From an uncultured bacterium (lineage in GTDB: Bacteria; Muiribacteriota; Ozemobacteria; Ozemobacterales; Ozemobacteraceae): a DNA stretch of 64,000 nt. The stretch lies in NCBI GenBank assembly GCA_937949615.1, contig CALEDQ010000013.1, positions 1-64,000 of the forward strand. The letters are read 5' to 3'. Of the stretch, positions 34,501 to 41,200 are shown in pieces (the stretch's first letter is position 1; every line of letters begins with the position of its first letter). The position numbers and the translations under genes are program-made. Under the pieces are notes generated by a model. It ran no database searches. It worked only from the letters and a program-made list of their open reading frames with translations, and was not told where the DNA came from.

Positions 34501-35765
34501 TTCAGCGCCTTCGCTGGTTTCGTAACCTTGATCGTCGGCGGAATAACTTTATGGTAGAGGGCCAGAGCGGCTTTGATCAGACCGGCAGAGCCGGCTGCAG
34601 CTTTGGTGTGGCCAATCTGCGATTTAACCGAACCGAGAGCGCACCATGGGCGGCCATTATCGGCCTGCCCGTAGATTTCTTTAAGCGCGTTGACTTCGAC
34701 TTCGTCGCCGGCGCCGGTACCGGTGCCGTGCGCTTCGATCAGGCTGATGTCGCGCGGCGAAATGCCGGCCTGTTCATAGGCGCGGCGCAGCGCTTTGACC
34801 TGGCCTTCGGCGCTCGGTGCGTAAATGGCTTTGCCCTTACCGTCGCTCGAAGTGCCGACCGAGTTCAGGGTTGCGTAAATTCGGTCGCCGTCGCGTTCTG
34901 CGTCTGAGAGGCGCTTGAGCACCACCATACCGATGCCTTCACCAAGAATGGTGCCGTCGTTGTCGACGCTGAAGGGTCTGGCATGACCGGTGGCCGACAG
35001 GGCCGGGGTTTTGCAGAAGCACATATACATGAAAATATCGTTGAAAGTATCGACGCCACCGGTGATGGCCATGTCGGTCTTGCCGGTCCAGAGTTCCATC
35101 GCTGCGAGGTTGACGGCACTCAGGGAGCTGCCGCAGGCGGCGTCAACAACGCAGTTGGTGCCGCCAAGGTTCAGGCGGTTGGCGACACGGCCGGCGGCCA
35201 CGTTGCCCAGCAGGCCCGGGAAGGAGTTTTCCTGCCAGCCGACATAGGCTTTGCCGATGTTCTTGATGACTTCTTCGGTGATTTCTGGCGCAATACCGGC
35301 ATGCTGCATGGCGCGGCGCCAGACCGGGTGACCAAGGCGGGCGCCGAGCGGCACGACCAGTTCAAGGGTGCCGGTCAGGCCGAGAATGACACTGACATTG
35401 TCGCGGTTGAATTCACGACCAGCGGTGTAACCGGCATCTACCAGCGCGCCTTGAGCTACAACCAGGCTCAGCAGCTGGGATGTGTCGATGGCGTCGAGAT
35501 CCGAGGGCGCGATTCCCCATTCTCCGGGGTTGAAATCGATCGGATCAAGGAAACCACCGGTCGTGGTATAAACATGATCGGGTTTCTTCTTGTCGGCGTC
35601 GAAGAAGTCTTTTGGGTCCCAGTGGGTGTCAGCCGGCACCTCGCGGATGGTATCAACTTTCTCTTTGATGTTGGCCCAGTAATCCTCTACTGATTGAGCC
35701 TTTGGAAACATGCAGCTCATGCCAACGATCGCAAGTGGTTCGAAAGATTGTTTAGTGCGCTTCAT
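28527..35765 (-). CDS. pfaA: PUFA synthase subunit PfaA: KS-MAT-ACPx4-KR-DH
   Basis: The 2412-residue multienzyme starts the operon. The ketosynthase has Cys211 (VVDAACGSS), His346 (EAHGTGT) and His386 (SQIGHTKAA). The malonyl transferase (about 575-870) has Ser677 in GHSYGE. After an Ala/Pro/Gln-rich linker come four acyl-carrier domains, each with LGIDSIKR; the phosphopantetheine serines are near residues 1230, 1337, 1440 and 1545. A ketoreductase follows (VTGGARGVTAE near 1847, with SSFSGRGG and the YAMAN Tyr near 2000). The C-terminal PKS-type dehydratase has His2148 in LKDHVLNGDPVLP. It elongates malonyl-derived chains; pfaE must activate the carriers and pfaD supplies enoyl reduction. 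GGAAGG precedes the ATG by 6-7 nt. Confidence 0.94.
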   Translation of the reverse strand: MKRTKQSFEPLAIVGMSCMFPKAQSVEDYWANIKEKVDTIREVPADTHWDPKDFFDADKKKPDHVYTTTGGFLDPIDFNPGEWGIAPSDLDAIDTSQLLSLVVAQGALVDAGYTAGREFNRDNVSVILGLTGTLELVVPLGARLGHPVWRRAMQHAGIAPEITEEVIKNIGKAYVGWQENSFPGLLGNVAAGRVANRLNLGGTNCVVDAACGSSLSAVNLAAMELWTGKTDMAITGGVDTFNDIFMYMCFCKTPALSATGHARPFSVDNDGTILGEGIGMVVLKRLSDAERDGDRIYATLNSVGTSSDGKGKAIYAPSAEGQVKALRRAYEQAGISPRDISLIEAHGTGTGAGDEVEVNALKEIYGQADNGRPWCALGSVKSQIGHTKAAAGSAGLIKAALALYHKVIPPTIKVTKPAKALNSENIPFYLPDQLRPWVTDDGRPRYAAVSALGFGGSNFHVVVSEYDQEKHGWDWARGTEIFTFSGKNTADIKTALNKLAQAKNARQIRMAAAESRRDFNNKDTCRLTFVVDAGTDLNKLIGEITAQLDKNVEAGRFVLPNGVCFSQNHDVKPIGVIFPGQGAQYPGMSRELVCASPEAFTVLEEATREIGAIDATGNNLIDYVFPRPTYDAEKDKLNDERLRATDIAQPAIGAIALGQFKALEAFGVEANCFAGHSYGELVSLCAAGAFDSAALARISRKRGQLMAQGKGDRGGMIAVAAERSAVEAVIAETGLQLVVANHNSPAQVVLSGPTAEIEKSKNIFKDRKLRATVLNVAGAFHSSFVADAAEPFHAFLADEKFSKLKCPVYANTTAEVYPTKADAAKKLLGFQLANQVRFVEIIEKMYADGIRTFIEAGPGGKMTGLIKAILEGRDCTIIALDSSAGKRSGLHDLGRVLAQLASMGYQLDLSRWQNGAEWLAAQPKDGKPKLTFPLSGANYKSKAQLQAMAEIAKPAPVKVVAAAASVQAPQAPTAPVMAQTAAPRPAAPVAVAPAASMPAAQCQPVTMTQPQPVNPVVATNSNSAASRNMVPVTPAAPQANNLMTSQPVNLEALKLSRETLSALQQLQQQTADLHRRFLEGQEQAQKTIMALISGSQQMVSQAQPAVQQPQAWQQPMMPTAPVYVAPPQPVAQPVMAPAARIQTAPVAPVAPQAPVRPVAAPAVAVSAPAPQPAPRPQAPAPVAVAAPVKTGPDAGKVRSILLDVVSEKTGYPLEMLNPDMDMEADLGIDSIKRVEIMSSMQERLPEAPVVQPDQLGKLRTLTQILEHLSAGSASSAAPAAAAPQQAASPAPAAAAASAGAASRIQPVLLEVVSEKTGYPIEMLNLDMDMEADLGIDSIKRVEIMSAMQERLPEAPVVQPDQLGKLRTLTQILQHLGAGSSAAQPAAAMPTAQTAQGGQAAGGFSANVQPILIEIVSEKTGYPADMLNLDMDMEADLGIDSIKRVEIMSAVQERLPDAPVIQPDQLGKLRTLTQIIEFIGGSNSKNAAPAASQTLPAAVKTDTATPAASGARFDAVLLEVIADKTGYPTDMLNPDMDMEADLGIDSIKRVEILSAFQERVPEAPVVQPGDLGKFRTIAQILGYLNPASPAPAASKPAPVAAPVQSAPAPVATPAQTASAPTRVAANCPIRRTVLRIAELPAEASGPVVLNDGDRVIVTNDDPELADALVSSFAVQGIAAEKHSLTELTSGSCDENIKGLIVLAPVPERAAMNLWESPSEEWLKDVFMAVQKTGPVIRKNAGLVATIARLDGNFGLESITRTVDPVQGGLAGLIKTIRYEWPEVTPRAIDLDYRFKNSDDAAAKLTSELVCKGPIETGLTRSTRYTIEEVEAALSEDTDAPANFQKGDVVLVTGGARGVTAETAIAFAEKYKTTMVLLGRSPAPKAEPAWLNGLTAEPAIKEALLKNSGRKMTPKDLEAEFKSAMANREVLQNLARINQTGGKAFYYSVDIRNGEETERVIEQARAEAGQITGLIHGAGVLRDRRIEDKTREMLDDVIDTKVAGLRNVLKAVIKDNLKAVVLFSSFSGRGGRLGQVDYAMANEVLNKAAQKLRILRPECRVMSFNWGPWDGGMVTPALRNVFIAEGIGLIPLLEGARQPVIELSNPGENAVEIGIMGTLEEQGAPEPGKKFVKAFDFELNLKENAWLKDHVLNGDPVLPMAVAGELMSQAAVMRNPGLQFAGYDDMRILKGVVLKSQQVTLGLYASKPERSTEGYRVSCEIRTTVNGREMINARADVLLVDALPAKAPLPEKTDARMVYPDSINEAYASHLFHGEFFKSLTAVEGWSEHGIIAVSRSSQPPAAWFARPMFNSWCSDPLAIDAAYQLLILWTTQACGAPSLPGYARRYRQYVSSFDGRDVVIVARTRRLGSMQAAADIDFVDAQGRLIARLDGYECTLNENLSNAFKLRKVIGAE

Positions 35766-36036
35766 ACCGGCCTTCCTGTTGCTGTAAAATCGAACAACAT
35801 CCTGTCTCGGCAGCCTCTCCGGCAGTGCCCGTAATTGGCCGGGCTCTGCGGTTCAAGGCGCTTTGCGCAGGTCTGTCGCGTGTACATAAATTTGCCAGAA
35901 TCTTAACACGCCGGCGCTGATTTTTGAAGCTTTATTTATCTACTCTCACAGGTGCAGCAGACCAGCCTTTTTCTATGCCGGTCACCGGGTGCCGAAAATT
36001 TTTGTCGACGCCGGCTGAATTAAAAAATCTGCCGGT
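35766..36036 (-). promoter_or_regulatory. Leader region of the pfa-ole operon with a hairpin
   Basis: The minus-strand leader contains an imperfect hairpin at 35819-35851 (13- and 12-nt arms, 8-nt loop) about 55-85 nt before the pfaA ATG. It has no T-run after it. I find no near-consensus promoter; the best pair is TTCAAA (35928-35923) and TAAGAT (35905-35900), spacer 17. Transcription might also read in from the cupin gene. Confidence 0.3.
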
Positions 36037-36708
36037 TCAAAAATTTTCAATAAGCGGGGAATCTGGCAGCAGAAATCGGTCTTCGTTAAGATGGCTGTCG
36101 GGGCATGCAAAAATGATGGTCAGAGGGGCCCCGCCATCTCTGACGAGTTGATGGGCAAAGCGCTGCGGAATGACGAAACTGTCACCGGCCTTAACCCGCA
36201 AAGGCTGCTGCCAGGCAACCGAGGTCTCGGATTCGAGCTCTTCAATCGCTTCTTTCAAAACTTCTGAAGAGACATGCAGTGCTGCCAGACCGGCGGTGGG
36301 CAATGTGCCGGGGCCGGCTGCCAGATGGACCGCACTGTTGATCACCTTGCAGGCGGTTCTTATTGCCTCAGATTCCGAAAGCCCGGTCTGATCAACCGCG
36401 ATTTTACCGTGCCCGCCGTCGCAAACCCTGGTTTCTACCGCGCCAAAATGCAGAATGCCGGCGCCTTCGACCACTTCATAGACTTCTTCGCCATGCCGGT
36501 GGTAATGGCAATTGACTCTGCTGACTATTTCCGCCACATGATAGCGCCATTCCGGCGTGCCGTGCAGCTTCGCATGTTTTATGCCGGCCGTTTTGTCGAA
36601 CTGGCTTGCATTGAGTGCCTGCCGCCATTCTGATTCACTGATTTCAAGCAGATTGCCAATCAATTTGCTGAAGGCGGAATTGAACCTGTTCTTGATAATG
36701 ATAGTCAT
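36037..36708 (-). CDS. Cupin-domain protein
   Basis: The 223-residue protein has a double-stranded beta-helix. The first cupin motif is in NCHYHRHGEEVYEVVEGAG (His, His, Glu metal ligands, about residues 64-82) and the second in KAGDSFVIPQRFAHQLVRDG (about 175-194). The start at 36708 is chosen because a TATAAT element lies 26 bp before it; upstream ATGs give an unlikely basic, Arg-rich extension. Cupins of this type include isomerases, dioxygenases and sensors; the substrate is unknown. It lies between pfaDE and pfaA on the same strand, 271 bp before pfaA, so it could be cotranscribed, but a direct role in lipid synthesis is only inferred. Confidence 0.75.
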   Translation of the reverse strand: MTIIIKNRFNSAFSKLIGNLLEISESEWRQALNASQFDKTAGIKHAKLHGTPEWRYHVAEIVSRVNCHYHRHGEEVYEVVEGAGILHFGAVETRVCDGGHGKIAVDQTGLSESEAIRTACKVINSAVHLAAGPGTLPTAGLAALHVSSEVLKEAIEELESETSVAWQQPLRVKAGDSFVIPQRFAHQLVRDGGAPLTIIFACPDSHLNEDRFLLPDSPLIENF

Positions 36709-37093
36709 TTTTCTTCGATCTTCCGTTTCCCTGATTATATATTTATTGAGCATCGGTGCGGGCGCACAGATGGGAAAAACCTGCAGAGGCTTTCTGTAAG
36801 CCGTTGTTTTGTGGGACGGCCAAGACTGGATCCTCTGCCAACCATTGCTGCAGAATCTGAACGATCGCCGCCGGCATGGTTTCCTCGACAAAAATCTTGA
36901 GTGCGAATGTTTCTATTTAATGATGATTTTAGCAGATATCTTTTTGAAAAACTACTTTCGGTGAAAATGCCTTCTATTGCCATGGGAAAAAGGCATGCGC
37001 AAACTTTTTCCAGCCACGAAAAAGGTTTGCCGGTTTTCGCAAATAAAAAAGCTGCCCCGACGTCGCCAGGGCAGCCTCGCTTTATTCAGCAGA
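36709..37093. other. Intergenic region: cupin promoter and deiminase terminator
   Basis: No gene is visible. On the minus strand a TATAAT (36739-36734) lies 26 bp before the cupin ATG with no clear -35. The terminator of the deiminase gene is at 37045-37075. Confidence 0.45.
37045..37075 (-). terminator. Intrinsic terminator of the deiminase gene
   Basis: Read on the minus strand, GCTGCCC (37075-37069) pairs with GGGCAGC (37057-37051) over an 11-nt loop and is followed by six T. It lies 19 bp after the stop codon at 37094. Confidence 0.85.
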
Positions 37094-38569
37094 TTACTTC
37101 GGAACGACGAAATACCTGTTGGGATGTCTGAAAACATTGGTGCCGCAATGCAGCTGCCCCTGAAGATTATGATAGGGCAGGGAATCGATGAAGTTTGCAT
37201 GCAGCCCGATCATGTCGGCAGCCCTGGCAATGTGTCTGCGCATGGCATTGACTTTCGGGTCAGGCACGATCAGCTGGTTGTTCAGAATCAGCTGGTTAAC
37301 GCTGCCCGGCAGGTAGGCGATGTGTTTGCCGCTATACATTTTTCTGAACAGAGCCGGAAACGAAAGAACCGAATGGGGTTTGCCCGCTTCTTTCCGCACC
37401 TCTGAAATTTTGTCACAGGCACGCTTAACATTGGTATCGATCAGATTACCGAGGGTAAGATTGAGCTTGATGAACTCCTCGACCTCGTCGCCGGAAACTT
37501 CGTGGCCGGCAGCGAGAATCGCCCCTGATTTCGATTTGATGAGGGCTTCGGTGGTTTCTTCCGGCAGATTGATATACTCAAGAACCGCTTCTGAAAATGG
37601 TTTTCTCGCCCCCGCTCTGGTTTTTCTGCCCTGTTTGAGAGCTTTGGCCTTTTCGACTTCTGCTTTTACCAGATATTTTTTGATCTTGAGCAGAGCGTCG
37701 CGGTATTCCTTGTGCTCGATGGTTTTCAGTTCTTCGTCGGTCGCATCTTTAACGAGCCTCAGAGCCAGTCTGGGATTGGCTTTGATCAGAGTGTAGCCTC
37801 GGGCTGCCTTCGGATTCGGGCAGACAGAGATATATTCGTCGACATGGCCGACGTGCAGCCATTCTGTTTCGAGAACCGCCATGCGGTTCTGATAGCCGTG
37901 CTTTTCGAGATAAGTTCTGAGCTCCGGCGTCGAAGTGTCACCGATCAGCAGAACATTGTCGGGCGTAACTTCGATATTGCCACCGTAATCGCCGCCAGAA
38001 TACGCTTCAGACGGGTTCTTCACCAGGTAGCTGTTCCAGAATTTTGCGAGAATCTCTGGCAGTTCGGCATTATCGCGGCCCCGGTTCGAATCGAAAACCA
38101 CCGTCTGCGGCTTCGGATCGCCTTTGATTTTTACGACACCAACTTCGCCCCAGTCCTGCATCCACATGTCGCGGGTGGTGTAGGCCTTGTTGAATTCGAC
38201 GTAACGGGCTACCCGTTCAGCGCCAACCTGGGTTCTGATGTGCTCATAATCTTTTTCATTCATTTCCCAGCCGGGAATTATGTGAACCTTGAATTCTTCG
38301 CCCTTCCTGACCTGGCCCTTTTCATGCATGCCGGCAACGATATTGACCAACGAAATGACGAAGTTTTCGTTCTGCTGCCCCGGCGTATAAACGACGAGAA
38401 CCTTGACAGGGATATTGTTCGGGCTCAAAAACCTGATGCTTTCAATGTCTTCCGGAGATGCAACCTGTCTGACCCGCGCTTCGACATCGCAGAAAAGACC
38501 GCCGGCAGCCATGAAAAAAGCCAGAGCCGCGCCTGCGGCGTATTTCACTCCGAATTTCCCTGTTGGCAT
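37094..38569 (-). CDS. Secreted protein-arginine deiminase-like protein
   Basis: The 491-residue precursor has a signal peptide (about residues 1-32). Its catalytic motifs match the PAD C-terminal domain of animal peptidylarginine deiminases: Asp139 in MWMQDWGE, His242 and Asp244 in VGHVDEY, and nucleophile Cys475 in HCGTNVFR. The segment GGDYGGNIEVTP fits the substrate loop. PADs convert arginine in proteins to citrulline with release of ammonia. The animal N-terminal Ig-like domains are absent, and a Lys/Arg/Glu-rich insertion (about 275-350) is unusual. The start at 38569 follows AGGAG at 6 nt. It has its own promoter and terminator. It differs from the Porphyromonas enzyme (PPAD), which is of the agmatine-deiminase type. 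Export to the periplasm or outside is inferred. Confidence 0.85.
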   Translation of the reverse strand: MPTGKFGVKYAAGAALAFFMAAGGLFCDVEARVRQVASPEDIESIRFLSPNNIPVKVLVVYTPGQQNENFVISLVNIVAGMHEKGQVRKGEEFKVHIIPGWEMNEKDYEHIRTQVGAERVARYVEFNKAYTTRDMWMQDWGEVGVVKIKGDPKPQTVVFDSNRGRDNAELPEILAKFWNSYLVKNPSEAYSGGDYGGNIEVTPDNVLLIGDTSTPELRTYLEKHGYQNRMAVLETEWLHVGHVDEYISVCPNPKAARGYTLIKANPRLALRLVKDATDEELKTIEHKEYRDALLKIKKYLVKAEVEKAKALKQGRKTRAGARKPFSEAVLEYINLPEETTEALIKSKSGAILAAGHEVSGDEVEEFIKLNLTLGNLIDTNVKRACDKISEVRKEAGKPHSVLSFPALFRKMYSGKHIAYLPGSVNQLILNNQLIVPDPKVNAMRRHIARAADMIGLHANFIDSLPYHNLQGQLHCGTNVFRHPNRYFVVPK

Positions 38570-38597
38570 AAACTGCTCCTGAAATAATGATGCAGAC

Positions 38598-38626
38598 ATT
38601 ATACCAGACAGAACGTTCTTCCGGAA
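38598..38626 (-). promoter_or_regulatory. Extended -10 promoter of the deiminase gene
   Basis: On the minus strand TATAAT (38603-38598) is preceded by TGG, with TTCCGG at the -35 position (38626-38621, 17-bp spacer). It lies 29 bp before the ATG. Confidence 0.55.
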
Positions 38627-38669
38627 TTACCGTTGCAGATCATCACCTCTGGCTCGTCATCGACTCAGG

Positions 38670-39371
38670 TTAAAGGGAAAACTGCTGCACGCTCAGCTGC
38701 AGTGCGGGTGCCTGCAGAGCGACCGCTGCCTGGTAATCGGGCGCCGGGCAGAAGTCGCCAAAAACCCAGTTCTGGCTTTGTGAGGGGTCGCCGGCCCTTT
38801 CGCGCAGAGCTCTGGGCTCATCCGGTCTGAATGAGATGAAGGTGTGCCCGAGGCCGGAAATTCCCTCGCCGGTTGCCTTTAAAACAGCTTCTTTGCGGGT
38901 CCAGCCTCTGAAAAAGGCATGCTGCTGACTGGGAACGCTGAATCTCGACCACTCTGCGCGCTCAGATTCAGAAAAAAAGCGGCGCATGACCGCGGCATAA
39001 TCAACAGGGCGCAGCAGGTATTCGACGTCGACGCCGACCGGGTGCCGTGCCAGGGCGATCAGGGCCAGAGTGCGACTGTGTGAAACATTGAAGTAAAGCC
39101 CGGGATGCTCTGGCAGAAATGGCTTGCCGTGCTCATGGGTGGCAATGGTTATTTCTGCCGGTTGCTGACCGAGAACCCGGCTCAGCATCAGACGCAAAGC
39201 TCCGCGTGCCGCGAGAAACATCTCGCCCGGAGCTCTGACGCTGTAGCGTTCGAGCCGGGCGAGTTCTTCGCTGCTGAGGAAACTTTTCAGTGTCTGCTGA
39301 TTACCGGCAAGCCGCGCAGCATCGACAACCTGCACCATTACCTGGTGCTCAGTCAGTTCGAAAGCGGGCAT
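38670..39371 (-). CDS. pfaE: 4'-Phosphopantetheinyl transferase, PfaE type
   Basis: The 233-residue Sfp-type enzyme carries both family motifs: GVDVE (Asp115, Glu117, Mg binding) and WTRKEAVLKA (Trp157, Lys160, Glu161). NVSHSR (about 95-100) binds CoA. It transfers the phosphopantetheine arm of CoA to the Ser of acyl-carrier domains, so it should activate the four ACPs of PfaA. Its start lies 5 bp after the pfaD stop, so it is cotranscribed with the enoyl reductase. It is unlikely to be the housekeeping AcpS, which has a different, shorter fold. PfaA cannot work without such an enzyme. Confidence 0.9.
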   Translation of the reverse strand: MPAFELTEHQVMVQVVDAARLAGNQQTLKSFLSSEELARLERYSVRAPGEMFLAARGALRLMLSRVLGQQPAEITIATHEHGKPFLPEHPGLYFNVSHSRTLALIALARHPVGVDVEYLLRPVDYAAVMRRFFSESERAEWSRFSVPSQQHAFFRGWTRKEAVLKATGEGISGLGHTFISFRPDEPRALRERAGDPSQSQNWVFGDFCPAPDYQAAVALQAPALQLSVQQFSL

Positions 39372-39376
39372 GCCTG

Positions 39377-41044
39377 TCAGATCAGGCGACTTATCTGGTC
39401 TACGGTGCGGGGCCCGACCGCTCCCAGTGAGTCGGCGAAATGCAGGCCCTGATTGCGCAGCTGCGCCAGCCTCATTTCAAGGGCTGAACCATAGAGCAGG
39501 TTCATTGCCACATCGACCACCTTGCGGTTTTCGGGCTTCTCGAAGAAACTGCCCTTGGCCCATTCGTTGAAAGCGCCCATGGCCGGGCCACACCAGACCT
39601 GATAGTCGACCTTGCGGTTTTCTTCGCCGGCAACCGCCCAGCGCGGTGACAGGCCAAGATACCATCTGAAAATCAGTGCCATCTTGTGGTGCGGGTCAGC
39701 GGCAGCTTTTTCAAGCTGTGAGGGGTCGCGCTGCTTGAAAAATTCAGCAGTGCCGGCCCAGATGTTGTCTAAACTGTCCTGGAAAACGGTTTTTTCGAGC
39801 ATCTGACGATCTGCCGGCGGCAGCGCTTCGATGCTTTCGTAGCGGCGGTAAAATTCGTAGAGCTTCTGGGCGCGCATCGCGAACATTGTGCCGCGCTTGA
39901 GCACCTGAACGGTAACGCCCATTTCAAACATATCACCGGCCGGTGCCATGGCGATATCGGCCTGCCCGGCATTGGCCAGCATCAGGCGGGCGGCATCGGA
40001 AGTGCCGGATTCGATACAGGCCTGGTGCACCGAGCCGACGACCAGATACGCTGCCCCCATCGCAAAAGCGGCGGCGGCCGAAGCCGGGGTGCCGGTGCCA
40101 CCACCGAAGCCGACGCGCAGTGGCATGTCATATTTATGTTCTGCCTGCATGCGGTTTTTGAGGGCAACCATGGTCGGGTGCAGTGAAACGGCCGGGCGAT
40201 TATCGGTGTGACCACCGGAATCGGCTTCAGAGGTGAGATCCTGGGCGACCGGAATACGGGCCGCCAGACGGGCCTGCTGCTCGGTAATAACGCCAGACTC
40301 GACCAGCTTCTGCAGCATTTTTTCGGGTGGCGGCGCAAAAAACTTCGAGGCGACTTCGACGCGGCTGACCTTGGCAATGACGCGGTTCGGGGTGACGATG
40401 CGGCCGTTGGCGTCTTCGTGAATTCCGGTGACGCGGTAGCGCACCAGTGGCAGCGACATGGCGAGAAACGCCGAAGCTTCGACGAGTCTTACTTCATGGC
40501 GCAGATAGAGGTCGACGATGGCGTCTTCGAGACCCTTTTCATTGGGGCTGTGAATGAGGTTGAAACCGAACGGAACCGGTTCTTTGAGGCTTTTCATCTG
40601 CAGAATCGCCTTTTCAACCTTGGCGGGCGAATCACCGGCAGCGCCGATGAAGCCGAGCATGCCGGCGCGGCCGAGCTGAATGGCGATTTCGGGCGAGCTG
40701 ATGCCATGTGCCATCGAGCCGCCAACATAGGCGTATTTCAGACCGTGGTCATGGCAGAACGACGCATCGCCGAGGTTTTCGAGCAGCGAAGGCGCAGCAA
40801 AGCCCATCAACGGCAGGGCACCGGCTGGTCTGGTATTCAGGTCGAAAGAGATGTCACCCTGGTCGGTGAGGCAGATTATGCCGTCGTGCAGCACGGCAAA
40901 AGCCGGGCGGGTCATGGTGCCGAGCAACTCGGCCATGCCGGCCTGATCAGATTTGAGAGAGGCGGTGGCGCCTTTCCACCAGCCTGAATGCATCTGCTGC
41001 GAAAAAGAAGGCCAAACCAACGCGTTGTTATTTAAAAGAGTCAT
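39377..41044 (-). CDS. pfaD: PfaD, FMN-dependent enoyl reductase of the PUFA synthase
   Basis: The 555-residue protein is of the nitronate-monooxygenase-like FMN TIM-barrel group with the extended N-terminus typical of PfaD. FMN-binding segments are visible as LKYAYVGGSMAHGIS (about 100-114), GFGGGTGTPASAAAAFAMGA and YLVVGSVHQACIESG (about 310-350). It reduces the trans-2-enoyl intermediate during PUFA chain extension, acting in trans on PfaA and PfaBC. The ER domain is missing from both synthase subunits, so this stand-alone enzyme completes the set. It leads a two-gene operon with pfaE. The best promoter is 52 bp upstream. Confidence 0.92.
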   Translation of the reverse strand: MTLLNNNALVWPSFSQQMHSGWWKGATASLKSDQAGMAELLGTMTRPAFAVLHDGIICLTDQGDISFDLNTRPAGALPLMGFAAPSLLENLGDASFCHDHGLKYAYVGGSMAHGISSPEIAIQLGRAGMLGFIGAAGDSPAKVEKAILQMKSLKEPVPFGFNLIHSPNEKGLEDAIVDLYLRHEVRLVEASAFLAMSLPLVRYRVTGIHEDANGRIVTPNRVIAKVSRVEVASKFFAPPPEKMLQKLVESGVITEQQARLAARIPVAQDLTSEADSGGHTDNRPAVSLHPTMVALKNRMQAEHKYDMPLRVGFGGGTGTPASAAAAFAMGAAYLVVGSVHQACIESGTSDAARLMLANAGQADIAMAPAGDMFEMGVTVQVLKRGTMFAMRAQKLYEFYRRYESIEALPPADRQMLEKTVFQDSLDNIWAGTAEFFKQRDPSQLEKAAADPHHKMALIFRWYLGLSPRWAVAGEENRKVDYQVWCGPAMGAFNEWAKGSFFEKPENRKVVDVAMNLLYGSALEMRLAQLRNQGLHFADSLGAVGPRTVDQISRLI

Positions 41045-41095
41045 CAGGAGTGTTTCCTCCGCTGTATCTGTAGTGTCGAAGCTTTATTGCCGGCA

Positions 41096-41124
41096 ATTCT
41101 ATCTAATTCCGGGCTAAATTGCAA
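41096..41124 (-). promoter_or_regulatory. Sigma70-type promoter for pfaDE
   Basis: On the minus strand TTGCAA (41124-41119) and TAGAAT (41101-41096) are separated by 17 bp, 52 bp before the pfaD start. The GGAGG site is 10 nt before that start. Confidence 0.5.
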
Positions 41125-41200
41125 TGCACAAAAAATGCACCGGCAGAAATCGCATTGTGTGATAAAATATCTGCAAAATTCAGCTGGCATGGAGATGACT

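Noticed and set aside
37094..38569. Deiminase as an agmatine deiminase or PPAD-like enzyme
   Set aside because: The GHVDEY and HCGTN motifs and their order fit the animal PAD C-terminal domain rather than the agmatine deiminase family.
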